Position numbers and translations under genes: made by a program
In this document: positions 25,544 to 33,525 of the stretch, piece by piece
Layout of the letters: the number at the start of each line of letters is the position of its first letter
Position numbering within the stretch: position 1 is the first letter of the stretch
Notes under the pieces: model-generated
The model's input: the letters and a program-made list of their open reading frames with translations, nothing else
What the model was told of the DNA's origin: nothing
Database searches by the model: none
DNA from: Coriobacteriaceae bacterium
GTDB taxonomy: Bacteria > Actinomycetota > Coriobacteriia > Coriobacteriales > Coriobacteriaceae
NCBI GenBank assembly: GCA_902835305.1
Contig: CADFMD010000005.1
Span: 1 to 64,000 of the forward strand
Direction of reading: 5' to 3'
Length of the DNA: 64,000 bases

Positions 25544-27244
25544 ATGCCAATGCTGCTGGATGAACCTCTTGGCCTCATCGTTGAGCGCCTTCGCAGGCGG
25601 GGGACCGATGACGCATCGGTAGAAGTTAAAGCCTGCACGAATAAATTGAGTGCAGACGTATGGGAGACAGTGAGTGCTTTTGCGAACACTGCGGGCGGGC
25701 TCATTATTTTGGGCCTGAACGAAGCCGAAGGATTTGTTCCTTCTGCCAACTTTGCTATCGACAGGGTGCGCGACCAGTTTGTTTCGGGTATCGGAGACGG
25801 AGGCTCAGCGGCGGTGGTGACCCATGCGCCGCGGTATGAGCTTGATCGAGGCGAGGTCGACGGGCTCCAGGTACTTCTGGTGCGCATCTTTGAACTTGAG
25901 CTCAAAGCGAAGCCATGCTATATCGGCGCGCGCGGCGTGCAGAACGGTAGCTACAAGCGCGTGGATGATAAAGATATCAAGATGTCGCCCGCTGAGCTAT
26001 ATGAGCTACAGAGCGCGCTGCTTCCGAGTGATGCAGACGGTACGGTGGTTTCGGAGGCAACAGTCGAGGATTTGGATCCAGATGTCGTGCGGTCCATTAT
26101 CGCAAATCGCCGGCTGCAGACCCCGCGCGTTTTGCGCGGGGCCGATACGCTGGAAAAGCAGCTGGCCAGACTCAATATCACTACAAAGGATGGAGCTGTG
26201 AAGCTCGCGGGGCTGCTGTCGGCGGGAATTTACCCCCAGCAGTTCTATCCTAAGCTGATGATCGATGTCGCCGTTCATTCCGATGTGGAAAAATCTGCTC
26301 CTGGGCAACCCCGGTTTATTGACCGCCAGTTGTGCGATGGCCCGATTCCGGCTTGCATCGAAGATGCCCTCGCTGCGATCGGACGAAACTTGCGCAAAGC
26401 GGCGATAGTGCGAGGCGCTGGTAGAAGGGAAGATTGGGAAGTACCCCAGGAGGTTTTGCGCGAGGCCTTGGCGAATGCCTGTATCCATCGAGAGTATTCG
26501 CCCATGTTTGTGGGGCAGGCCGTGAGCGTCGATATCTACCCAGACAGAATAGAAATCAAAAACCCCGGCGGGCTTTGGGGCGGAAAGACGTTGGACAATC
26601 TTGCGGACGGGGAATCGCGCTGTCGAAACCCAAAGCTCATGAGTCTGATGGGGGCGACGCCGTTAGAGCATGCTGAGGGGGCTGTTGCGGAAAGTCAGGG
26701 ATCTGGCATCCCGGCTATGATTCGCGAGATGGAGTCTCGTTCGCTTGGCAGGCCGAAATTTATCGTTAAGGCCGATTCGTTTACGGTGCTGCTTTCCCGG
26801 CACGGGGCGGAGCTTGCTGAAAACCGCATGTGGATTCAGGGCCATGTGGACACCGAACTGACGCATCGCGAGGAAACATTGCTCATGTTTATGCGGGAGC
26901 ATGGGTGCGTATGCGATGTTCAAAAAATACGAGAGGCTTTGAAGTGGGATTCGGATGACATTCGCCTGATCTGCGGGGACCTTGTCGATAAACATGTCCT
27001 GTCAAAGTGTGGCAAAGACACGTTTGAAATTATCGATATGAGCAGAGAATCGTCAGCTTCGACGGCGGATAGGATCCTGGAGGCTCTCAGCGCCGGAATG
27101 GATATGACGGCGCGAGAAATAGCGGTTGCATCGGGGGTCAAGATTTCGTCCGTCCGTTACCATCTGCCAAAAATGGCGGATAAAGGACTCATTGAAGTAA
27201 TGGGTTCATCGACGAGCCGCAACCGCCGCTATCGGAAGAGGTAG
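25544..27244 (+). CDS. Schlafen/AlbA-type ATP-binding transcriptional regulator
   Basis: A 566-residue protein. The N-terminal AlbA_2/Schlafen-like domain (about 8-140) has 'SVEVKACTNKLSADVWETVSAFANTAGGLIILGLNE'. A GHKL-type ATPase module lies in about 280-430, with N-box 'REALANACIHREYS', 'IYPDRIEIKNPGGLWGGKT' and 'ESQGSGIPAMIREME'. The C-terminus contains winged-helix segments, ending 'MTAREIAVASGVKISSVRYHLPKMADKGLIEV'. This architecture is common in bacteria and archaea as 'putative DNA-binding/ATP-binding' regulators of unknown signal; some occur near defence islands. The start ATG 25544 follows the last TTAGAGAGA site. Base composition is more AT-rich upstream than in neighbours. Confidence 0.88.
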   Translation: MPMLLDEPLGLIVERLRRRGTDDASVEVKACTNKLSADVWETVSAFANTAGGLIILGLNEAEGFVPSANFAIDRVRDQFVSGIGDGGSAAVVTHAPRYELDRGEVDGLQVLLVRIFELELKAKPCYIGARGVQNGSYKRVDDKDIKMSPAELYELQSALLPSDADGTVVSEATVEDLDPDVVRSIIANRRLQTPRVLRGADTLEKQLARLNITTKDGAVKLAGLLSAGIYPQQFYPKLMIDVAVHSDVEKSAPGQPRFIDRQLCDGPIPACIEDALAAIGRNLRKAAIVRGAGRREDWEVPQEVLREALANACIHREYSPMFVGQAVSVDIYPDRIEIKNPGGLWGGKTLDNLADGESRCRNPKLMSLMGATPLEHAEGAVAESQGSGIPAMIREMESRSLGRPKFIVKADSFTVLLSRHGAELAENRMWIQGHVDTELTHREETLLMFMREHGCVCDVQKIREALKWDSDDIRLICGDLVDKHVLSKCGKDTFEIIDMSRESSASTADRILEALSAGMDMTAREIAVASGVKISSVRYHLPKMADKGLIEVMGSSTSRNRRYRKR

Positions 27245-27256
27245 ATGCAGCCGAGT

Positions 27257-27301
27257 CGCCTCTCTAGTGTCTCTCGAAGTTAGGTGGATACTAGAGAGGC
27301 G
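27257..27301. repeat. Perfect 12-bp inverted repeat after the regulator
   Basis: CGCCTCTCTAGT (27257-27268) and ACTAGAGAGGCG (27290-27301) are exact complements. Each carries the CTAGAGAG/CTCTCTAG core of the upstream operator array. It could be a further binding site or, as RNA, a terminator without a T-run. Confidence 0.7.
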
Positions 27302-27314
27302 ATGGTTCCGCGAT

Positions 27315-27365
27315 ATTTCCCCAGATAAAACCTGCCAAAATAAACCTGTCCCTTTTTGGTAGGTT
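27315..27365 (+). repeat. 50-bp hairpin repeat, copy C
   Basis: TTTCCCCAGATAAAACCTGC... to ...TTTTTGGTAGGTT. It lies 12 bp from the larE stop. On the minus strand its hairpin is followed by TTTTAT, so it may terminate larE. Confidence 0.9.
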
Positions 27366-27377
27366 AAACGGCGTAAC

Positions 27378-28256
27378 TTAAAGGTTCATGTTGCCGTGGA
27401 TGTAGGGGGTGACCTCGGGGGAGATATGATCGCAGCCTAGGTTGCGCAGGGCAGATTCGATGGCGGCGGGAAGCGGGGCCTTGCCCTCGTCGTTGACCGC
27501 GGTGCTGCCGAGGGCGGCGATCTTGGCGACGTCTGCCGGCGCGGCCTCGATATGCATGCAGCCGCCGACGAGGCGTGCGCGGACCTGGTCCAGGCCAAGG
27601 TCGTGCAGGTAGTCCTCACAGGTGCGGATTACATCGACCTTCTCGCGCGTGAGCTCCTCGCCCGTGGGGACGCGCGTGGCCAGGCAGGCTCCTGCCGGCA
27701 GGTTCCAGACAGGATAGCCCCAGGCGCGTAGCAGCTCGCGCTCCTCGTCCTTGGTAAAGCCGACCTCCATAAGCGGCGAGCGCACGCCGAGCTCCTGGGC
27801 GGCGCGCATGCCGGGGCGGTAGTCGCCGCGGTCGCTTGCGTTGCTGCCGTCGATGACGGTGGGAAAGCCCAGCGACTTGGCGTGGTTGACGATGGCGGTA
27901 AAGCCGGCGCGCTTGCAGTGGTAGCAGCGGTCGGCGTCGTTGCAGGCTATCTGGGGGAGCTGCAGCTGATCGACCGAGAGGTTGAGTACGGGAAGCTTGA
28001 AGTGCGGCCCCTCATCGGCCTGCCCGTCAACCGCCCGCTCAAACGAAGCCTGCTCGGGCGTGCCGATGAGCGGCGTGGTGAGGTGAACGAGAAGCGTGCT
28101 GGCGGGCATGATGCGGGCGCAGACCGCGGCCAAAAAGCTGCTGTCGACGCCACCGGAAAAGCCGATGGCGACGCGTCCGTATGCTAAAAGCAGCTGCTCG
28201 AGCGCTGCGAGTTTGTCCTGAAGCCCCTCTGCGGGTGCGGTGGTGTCTGAAAGCAT
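27378..28256 (-). CDS. larE: ATP-dependent sacrificial sulfur transferase LarE
   Basis: A 292-residue PP-loop enzyme. In Lactobacillus, LarE donates sulfur from its own cysteine to build the nickel-pincer nucleotide of lactate racemase. The ATP-binding loop is FSGGVDSS near residue 33. 'DADRCYHCKRAGF' and 'DGSNASDRGDYRPGMRAAQELGVRSPL' are family hallmarks. The sacrificial cysteine position falls in 'LPAGACLATRVPTGE' (near 190). No larB, larC or larA homologue is in the window, so LarE either serves a distant lar system or another sulfur insertion. A near-promoter inverted repeat lies just upstream. Confidence 0.9.
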   Translation of the reverse strand: MLSDTTAPAEGLQDKLAALEQLLLAYGRVAIGFSGGVDSSFLAAVCARIMPASTLLVHLTTPLIGTPEQASFERAVDGQADEGPHFKLPVLNLSVDQLQLPQIACNDADRCYHCKRAGFTAIVNHAKSLGFPTVIDGSNASDRGDYRPGMRAAQELGVRSPLMEVGFTKDEERELLRAWGYPVWNLPAGACLATRVPTGEELTREKVDVIRTCEDYLHDLGLDQVRARLVGGCMHIEAAPADVAKIAALGSTAVNDEGKAPLPAAIESALRNLGCDHISPEVTPYIHGNMNL

Positions 28257-28278
28257 AAGTCGATCCTTGCCGTTGAGT

Positions 28279-28308
28279 ACTCGGTCGAAAACTATAATCC
28301 TACCGAGT
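28279..28308 (-). promoter_or_regulatory. larE promoter with flanking inverted repeat
   Basis: ACTCGGT (28279-28285) and ACCGAGT (28302-28308) bracket an AT-rich core. On the minus strand the core reads GGATTATAGT, a plausible -10. An operator role is inferred. Confidence 0.4.
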
Positions 28309-28353
28309 CGCTTGTCATAAGACTTCTATCTATGTAACGAAAGTGCAATATGC

Positions 28354-28368
28354 TATATACGTTATATA
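28354..28368 (+). promoter_or_regulatory. Candidate operator/promoter before the intact HAD copy
   Basis: TATATACGTTATATA, identical to 24461-24475 and at a similar distance (56 bp) from the start codon. Confidence 0.5.
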
Positions 28369-28423
28369 CAAGTTTGTAAAGTGCGGTAGAGTGGCAGTAA
28401 CGCAATCCGGTGAGGGGACCGAT

Positions 28424-29074
28424 ATGATCAAGGCTGTTATTTTTGACATGGACGGAACGCTGGTCGATACCGAGCGTCTGGGCATCAAGGCATGGAAAGC
28501 GCCCGCTGCTGAGCTGGGCGTCGCGATTGATGACACGCTGATTCATCAATTTATCGGTCGCACACTGCCCGATGTCATGGACATCCTTGAGGCGCATTGC
28601 GGCAGCAGAGAAACCGCCGAGGCGCTCTATCATCGCCACAAGGAGATTCGCGACGAGATGGTCAAGACCGATCTGGAGCTTAAGGCCGGCGCTGCCGAGT
28701 GCATAGACGAGCTGCTGGCTGCGGGCTATCACGTGGGCCTTGCAACGTCGTCGCGCCTCGTTACGGCCGAGCGCAACCTTAAGATGGTCGGCCTCTTTGA
28801 CAAGTTTGAGACGGTGACTTGCGGCGAGGACGTCGTGCACGGCAAGCCCGATCCCGAGATGTATCTGCTTGCCTGCGAGCGCGCGGGCTTTGCCCCCGAG
28901 GAATGTGCCGTGGTCGAGGATTCGCGCAACGGCTGCGTCTCGGGCATCACGGCCGGCTGCCATGTCTTTGCCGTTCCCGATATCGTGCCGCTGCCGCAGG
29001 ACGTGGTGGATGGCTGCGAGGCCGTGCTCGATACGTTGTTCGACCTGACGGCCGCGGTCAAGGCCGTGTGCTAA
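28424..29074 (+). CDS. HAD-superfamily hydrolase, intact second copy
   Basis: A 216-residue subfamily-IA HAD hydrolase. Motif I is FDMDGTLVDTE (residues 7-17), motif II is 'GLATSSR', the lysine of motif III lies in 'HGKPDPEMYL', and motif IV is 'VVEDSRNG'. A helical cap lies between motifs I and II, as in beta-phosphoglucomutase-type enzymes. ATG 28424 follows GGTGAGGGG. Most residues are identical to the frameshifted copy at 24531. Its stop overlaps the stop of the convergent lacI gene in the four bases CTAA. Possible activity is sugar-phosphate hydrolysis or mutase. Substrate unknown. Confidence 0.9.
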   Translation: MIKAVIFDMDGTLVDTERLGIKAWKAPAAELGVAIDDTLIHQFIGRTLPDVMDILEAHCGSRETAEALYHRHKEIRDEMVKTDLELKAGAAECIDELLAAGYHVGLATSSRLVTAERNLKMVGLFDKFETVTCGEDVVHGKPDPEMYLLACERAGFAPEECAVVEDSRNGCVSGITAGCHVFAVPDIVPLPQDVVDGCEAVLDTLFDLTAAVKAVC

Positions 29075-30183
29075 AGGTAGGCGCCGAGGTTGATGGCGGT
29101 GGCTTCGGTGTGACTGCTTGCCTGGGTGCTGGCGCGCTCCAGTAAAAACGGGCGTACGAGCTCTTGGCGGTTGATGTCCTCGACGGCCGTGACCGCGGTG
29201 ACGATGCGTGCGGCGGAACCGATACGGGCGTGCTTGGTCTTCGCCGGGGCTTTGTTTTCGATTTGCTCCATGAGCAATTGAATGCCCTTGCGGCCAATCT
29301 CGTAGCCCGGGGGCGCTACCGTAGTGAGCGGGACCGATCCGCTCCAAGCGAGCGGGTTGCCATCGCAACCTGCTACGCGTACTTGCCCGGGTACAGAGAT
29401 GCCCTTGTCGACCAGCGCCGAGATAGCGCCCGAGGCCAACACGTCGGTCAGGCCGACGACAAAATCGGGGCGTTCGTTCGCGGGGCGCTCGGCGATTTGG
29501 GCACCGATGCCGTAGCCGTCGGCAGCGGTATTCCACTCTCCGGCGTCAATGACCTCAATTTTGATATCGGGGTGCAGAGCGAGGGCCTTGTGAATGCCAA
29601 GCACGCGTAGGGTGAGCTGCATAAATGCTGCTCTACCCACAACGGTGATATGGCGTGCACCGCGGGCGATGGCAAGTTCGGCAATGATGCGACCCTGGGC
29701 CTCGTTGTCGGCCGCTACGTAGTAGCCGGGCTCGGAGCAATGGATGTCCAGATGGACGATCGGCACGGGCATCTTGGTCATGGCGGGGTGCCAGTCGGGG
29801 GATGCCATGGGCTGAACCATGACGCCGGACATCTGAGTGCCCATAAAGTAGCGCAGGTAATGGTCTTCGAGAATGTCGTCGTTGTCGGCGTTGGCGATGA
29901 GCAAGTCATAGCCGTGCTTGCGTGCCTCGTTGTGGGCACCGCTCGCAATTTGGAGCGAGAAGCCGTGATCGAGACGGGGGAGGACCAGGCCAAAGGACTT
30001 GGTGGTGCCGCCGGCCAGCTGGCGAGCGCTTTGGTTGGGCAGGTAGCCCAAGCGATTGATGGTCTCGTTGATGAGCTTGAGGGTCTCGGGGCGCAGCTTT
30101 TCGGGGTGGTTGAGCGCGTTGGAAACCGTGCCCAGCGAAACCCCGGCCTCGCGCGCGACGTCGCTGATTTTTACCTTTGCCAT
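29071..30183 (-). CDS. LacI-family transcriptional regulator
   Basis: A 370-residue repressor. The N-terminal HTH is 'VKISDVAREAGVSLGTVSNALNHPEKLRPETLKLINETINRLGYLPNQSARQLAGG', followed by a periplasmic-binding-protein-like effector domain. That domain has 'MSGVMVQPMAS', 'VPIVHLDIH' and 'GISVPGQVRVAGCDGNPLAWSGSVPLTTV'. The real start is ATG 30183; an open frame runs far upstream antisense to glmS but has no family match. It converges on the intact HAD gene, whose stop it overlaps, and the two may form a control pair. Its operator is unknown; the 30362 hairpin is one candidate. Confidence 0.92.
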   Translation of the reverse strand: MAKVKISDVAREAGVSLGTVSNALNHPEKLRPETLKLINETINRLGYLPNQSARQLAGGTTKSFGLVLPRLDHGFSLQIASGAHNEARKHGYDLLIANADNDDILEDHYLRYFMGTQMSGVMVQPMASPDWHPAMTKMPVPIVHLDIHCSEPGYYVAADNEAQGRIIAELAIARGARHITVVGRAAFMQLTLRVLGIHKALALHPDIKIEVIDAGEWNTAADGYGIGAQIAERPANERPDFVVGLTDVLASGAISALVDKGISVPGQVRVAGCDGNPLAWSGSVPLTTVAPPGYEIGRKGIQLLMEQIENKAPAKTKHARIGSAARIVTAVTAVEDINRQELVRPFLLERASTQASSHTEATAINLGAYL

Positions 30184-30232
30184 AGCGGCCCCTTTGATGC
30201 GTTTCAAGTACAAGCCAGATTGTAGCATCCCA

Positions 30233-30282
30233 AACCTACCAAAAAGGGACAGGTTTATTTTGGCAGGTTTTATCTGGGGAAA
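30233..30282 (-). repeat. 50-bp hairpin repeat, copy D (inverted)
   Basis: Reverse-complement copy: AACCTACC at 30233 through TATCTGGGGAAA. It lies between the divergent lacI and glmS genes, about 50 bp from the lacI start. Confidence 0.9.
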
Positions 30283-30361
30283 CGCCGTTGCCAGCGCGGC
30301 CACCACAAAGGTTCCTGTCCCCATTGTGGCGGTTTGGACCGGCTGGGCATGTGTGCATCGG

Positions 30362-30385
30362 GTGGTATCTAAGTTGAGATACCAC
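30362..30385. promoter_or_regulatory. 9-bp perfect palindrome upstream of glmS
   Basis: GTGGTATCT-AAGTTG-AGATACCAC lies 111 bp before glmS and 180 bp before lacI. A TACAAT sits at 30416-30421. It may be an operator for LacI or control glmS. No glmS ribozyme signature was recognised. Confidence 0.5.
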
Positions 30386-30495
30386 TTCTGGTATATCAGC
30401 TTGCGCTTGCGTGAGTACAATACTCGAACGTCGTACGTCTCAGCGCCCCCTGTGCGTGGACGTCTTGCAGTCACGCGAACGAAGGGATTTATCCT

Positions 30496-32343
30496 ATGTG
30501 CGGAATTGTCGGCTACACCGGCTCTGATATTGCAAAGAACATCCTGGTCACGGGCCTCAAGCGTATGGAGTATCGCGGCTATGACTCCTCGGGCGTCGCG
30601 CTCGAGGTGGGTGAGGGCGCCGCGGCGCACCTCGACGTCATCCGCCGCGTGGGCAAGGTCGCGGGCCTGGAGAGCGAGCTTTCCAACATCGACAGTGACG
30701 CTACCTGCGGTATCGGCCACACCCGTTGGGCCACCCACGGCAAGCCCTCCGTCGTTAACGCCCATCCCCACACCAGCTGCGACGGTCGTATCGCCATCGT
30801 CCACAACGGCATCATCGAGAACTTCGCCGAGCTGCGCGAAGAGCTGGAGGGCCGCGGCCACCACTTTAAGAGCGAGACCGATACCGAGGTCTTCGCGCAT
30901 CTGATCGAAGAGGCTTATGCCGAGACGCACGACCTGATGGCCTCCGTGCGCGAGGCTTGCACCCACGTGGTCGGTGCCTATGGTCTGGCCGCCGTGTGCG
31001 CTGACGAGCCCGGCGTGATCGCCGTGGCGCGCAAGGACTCCCCGATTGTGGTCGGCGTGGGCGAGACCGGCTCCTACGTTGCCTCCGACGTGATCGCGCT
31101 TATCGATGCCACTCGCGATGTCGTGGTGCTCGAGGACGGTCAGTTTGCCAAGCTCACGCCCGCGGGCGTCGAGTACACCGACGAGGCCGGCAACGTCATC
31201 GAGCCCAAGGTCACCCACATCGACTGGGACCTGGACATGGCAGAAAAGGGCGGTTATCCCGACTTTATGCTCAAGGAAATCCACGAGCAGCCGCGCGTCG
31301 TGCGCGATACGCTGGTGGGCCGTATGACCCCCGCCGGCGAGCTCGATATCGACGAGCTGGGCCTGTCCCTCGAGGAACTCAACGACATCGACCGCGTCTA
31401 CGTGATCGCTTGCGGCACTAGCTATCACGCTGGCCTCATCGCCAAGAACCTTATTGAGGGCTGGGCTCGCATCCCCACCGAGGTTGAGGCGGCCAGCGAG
31501 TTCCGCTATCGCAATCCCATCATCACGCCGACGACGCTTGTCGTGGCTGTGTCCCAGTCGGGCGAGACGGCCGACACCCTTGCCGCCATTCGCGACGCGC
31601 GCATCAAGGGCGCCAAGGTCTTCGGCATCACCAACGTGGTGGGCAGCCCGGTGGCGCGTGAGAGCGACGGCGTCATCTACACCAAGGCCAACAAGGAGAT
31701 CGCGGTCGCCTCGACCAAGAGCTTTATCGGTCAGGTCGTGAGCCTTACGCTGCTGGCTCTGCTGCTGGCGCAGGTCAAGTACCGTCTGACCACCAAGCAG
31801 ACGCGTATGATGTTCCGCGAGCTTTCCGATACGGCCGAGCAGATCCAGTGGATTTTGGATACGCAGACCGAGGCCGTGCACGAGGCCGCCCTGCTGTGCA
31901 GGGACGCGCAGTCGGCGCTGTTCGTGGGCCGCGGTATGGGCGCTGCCATCTCCTACGAGGGCGCACTCAAGCTCAAGGAGGTCAGCTACCTGCACGCCGA
32001 GGCGTATGCTGCCGGCGAGATGAAGCACGGCCCCATCGCACTGATCGATCCGGGCTTCCCCGTCATCGCCGTGGCCACCAAGAGCGCCACCTACGACAAG
32101 ACCGTGTCGAACCTTATGGAGTGCAAGGCGCGCGGCGCCAAGGTTATTGTCGTTGCCACCGAGGGTGACGAGGAAATCAACAAGATTGCCGACTGCATCA
32201 TTCGTGTGCCGGCCGTCCGCGACGTGTTTAGCCCCATCACGGCGAGCGTCCCACTGCAGTTGCTTGCCCGCGAGGTGGCCATCCTGCGCGGCTGCGACGT
32301 CGATCAGCCCCGAAACCTCGCTAAGAGCGTGACCGTCGAGTAA
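30496..32343 (+). CDS. glmS: Glutamine-fructose-6-phosphate aminotransferase (isomerizing)
   Basis: Makes glucosamine-6-phosphate from fructose-6-phosphate and glutamine, the entry step to peptidoglycan amino sugars. The 615-residue protein starts MCGIVGYTG with the catalytic Cys2 of the glutamine amidotransferase domain (about 2-235), which includes 'RWATHGKPS'. Two SIS domains follow, with 'VIACGTSYHAG' and 'SQSGETADTLAA' near 305-360. The C-terminus is 'LQLLAREVAILRGCDVDQPRNLAKSVTVE', the invariant isomerase end. GAAGGG provides the RBS. It is monocistronic, followed by palindromic elements. Confidence 0.97.
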   Translation: MCGIVGYTGSDIAKNILVTGLKRMEYRGYDSSGVALEVGEGAAAHLDVIRRVGKVAGLESELSNIDSDATCGIGHTRWATHGKPSVVNAHPHTSCDGRIAIVHNGIIENFAELREELEGRGHHFKSETDTEVFAHLIEEAYAETHDLMASVREACTHVVGAYGLAAVCADEPGVIAVARKDSPIVVGVGETGSYVASDVIALIDATRDVVVLEDGQFAKLTPAGVEYTDEAGNVIEPKVTHIDWDLDMAEKGGYPDFMLKEIHEQPRVVRDTLVGRMTPAGELDIDELGLSLEELNDIDRVYVIACGTSYHAGLIAKNLIEGWARIPTEVEAASEFRYRNPIITPTTLVVAVSQSGETADTLAAIRDARIKGAKVFGITNVVGSPVARESDGVIYTKANKEIAVASTKSFIGQVVSLTLLALLLAQVKYRLTTKQTRMMFRELSDTAEQIQWILDTQTEAVHEAALLCRDAQSALFVGRGMGAAISYEGALKLKEVSYLHAEAYAAGEMKHGPIALIDPGFPVIAVATKSATYDKTVSNLMECKARGAKVIVVATEGDEEINKIADCIIRVPAVRDVFSPITASVPLQLLAREVAILRGCDVDQPRNLAKSVTVE

Positions 32344-32348
32344 TTGTT

Positions 32349-32374
32349 GTTCCGGCGTTTTACCAAACGCCGGA
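32349..32374 (+). terminator. Hairpin after glmS
   Basis: TTCCGGCGTTT-TACC-AAACGCCGGAA is a perfect stem five bases after the stop but lacks a T-run. Probable 3'-end stabiliser or weak terminator. Confidence 0.5.
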
Positions 32375-32389
32375 ACTGCTCGACGCTGC

Positions 32390-32489
32390 GCGAGCCGCAT
32401 TCACGCCAATCTGACGTTCAATTTCGAGGGCGCGACCAGAAGGTCAGCGCCCTCTCATTTCACGTCACCTTGGCGCAAATGCGGCTCGC
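32390..32489. repeat. Nested double palindrome, 100 bp
   Basis: The outer 28-base arms (32390-32417, 32462-32489) match at 24 of 28 positions. An inner hairpin GAGGGCGC-GACC-AGAA-GGTC-A-GCGCCCTC fills 32426-32454. Same architecture as 10548, 45326 and 57508 but unrelated sequence. Confidence 0.75.
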
Positions 32490-32542
32490 TCTCTGTTGGT
32501 GACTGACATCAGGTGCTCCGTTGTCGAAACGCGCTAACAAGA

Positions 32543-32575
32543 AGGGCCCGGCTCCGTTGTGGCGGAGTCGGGCCT
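32543..32575 (-). terminator. Hairpin between glmS and the GntR/FCD gene
   Basis: On the minus strand GGCCCGACTCCG pairs with CGGAGCCGGGCC (one G-U), followed by CTTCTTGTT. Probable terminator of the minus-strand regulator. Confidence 0.6.
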
Positions 32576-32582
32576 TGTTGCG

Positions 32583-32632
32583 TTTGCCCAGATAAAACCT
32601 GCCAAAATAAACCTGTCCCTTTTTGGCAGGTT
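32583..32632 (+). repeat. 50-bp hairpin repeat, copy E
   Basis: The copy with perfect hairpin arms: AACCTGCCAAAA against TTTTGGCAGGTT. Its last base pairs reach the stop codon of the minus-strand GntR/FCD gene. Confidence 0.9.
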
Positions 32633-33362
32633 AGCGGAGCTTGCTGGTCTCGAAGTACTCGGGGAACTGGTCCAGAACCTCGGTTTGGTTGCGGAACATC
32701 ATGTGTAGGTGCTTGCTGACCAAAAAGCTCGCTTCGATGGGGTCGCGACCGGCGATAGCGCGGCGAATCTGCTTGTGCTCGTTCACGATGTCCCGATTGT
32801 CGAGAACCTGCGTGGCGGCGCGCAGCCAGCGGAAGCGCTCCAGGTCGGCATTGGTCTCTTCGAGCCACGACCAAACGGTGCTGCGACATGCGATGCTAAA
32901 AATCATGTGATGCATGAGGTTGTCGCTCAAAAAGAAGCCGATGCGATCCTCTTCGGCCATGGCTTTTTCCTGCAGCACGATGGCGCGGTCGAGCTGCTCG
33001 ATGCCGGCCGACGTGGCTCGCGCACAGCACTCCACAATCACCTGCTTTTCCAGATGTTCGCGGATGTAGCAGGCACTCTCGGCAAGGGTGAGGTTGATGG
33101 GTGAGACGTAGGTGCCGCTCTGGGGCACGGTGCGCACCAGGCCTTCCTGCGCCAAGCGAACCAAAGCCTCGCGCACGGGCGTGCGCCCCATATCCAGGTC
33201 GTCGCAAAGTTGCTTGACGCCCAGCTTTTCGCCCGGCTTGTAGTCCAGGTAGACGATTTTGCGTCGAATGGTGTGGTAGGACTGGTCCTGTAGGCTCGTT
33301 TCCTGCTCGCCGACGTGCATCGATTCTTCCATAGCGCCTCGCAACTGTTCTATCAAACTCAT
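32631..33362 (-). CDS. GntR-family regulator, FadR/FCD subgroup
   Basis: A 243-residue regulator. The winged helix (about 25-90) reads 'QSYHTIRRKIVYLDYKPGEKLGVKQLCDDLDMGRTPVREALVRLAQEGLVRTVPQSGTYV'. An all-helical FCD ligand domain follows, with likely metal or ligand histidines in 'LMHHMIFSIACR' and 'HLHMMF'. ATG 33362 is chosen. It is divergent from the YeiH-type transporter across 163 bp, the usual arrangement for a regulator and its target. The stop codon lies within the end of repeat E. The effector is unknown. Confidence 0.9.
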   Translation of the reverse strand: MSLIEQLRGAMEESMHVGEQETSLQDQSYHTIRRKIVYLDYKPGEKLGVKQLCDDLDMGRTPVREALVRLAQEGLVRTVPQSGTYVSPINLTLAESACYIREHLEKQVIVECCARATSAGIEQLDRAIVLQEKAMAEEDRIGFFLSDNLMHHMIFSIACRSTVWSWLEETNADLERFRWLRAATQVLDNRDIVNEHKQIRRAIAGRDPIEASFLVSKHLHMMFRNQTEVLDQFPEYFETSKLR

Positions 33363-33525
33363 ATGTCAGTTGTTAATTATGCCGCGAATCAGCTCTCCGC
33401 GGAGGGTAATTCGGCTGTTGCCCAAGAACTATTGCGGCATCTTAGTCTGTATTTGCGCAAGGCTATGCCCAATGTTGCCGTATCATAAGCCGTCGCAAAC
33501 GTGAAAGAGAAAGAAGGAATCCCAT

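Noticed and set aside
30284..30495. glmS ribozyme/riboswitch in the glmS leader
   Set aside because: I could not recognise the conserved ribozyme core; only a 9-bp palindrome is seen.
30184..32400. Minus-strand frame continuous with lacI across glmS
   Set aside because: Antisense shadow of glmS. The LacI HTH begins with its own ATG at 30183, and nothing upstream resembles a known domain.
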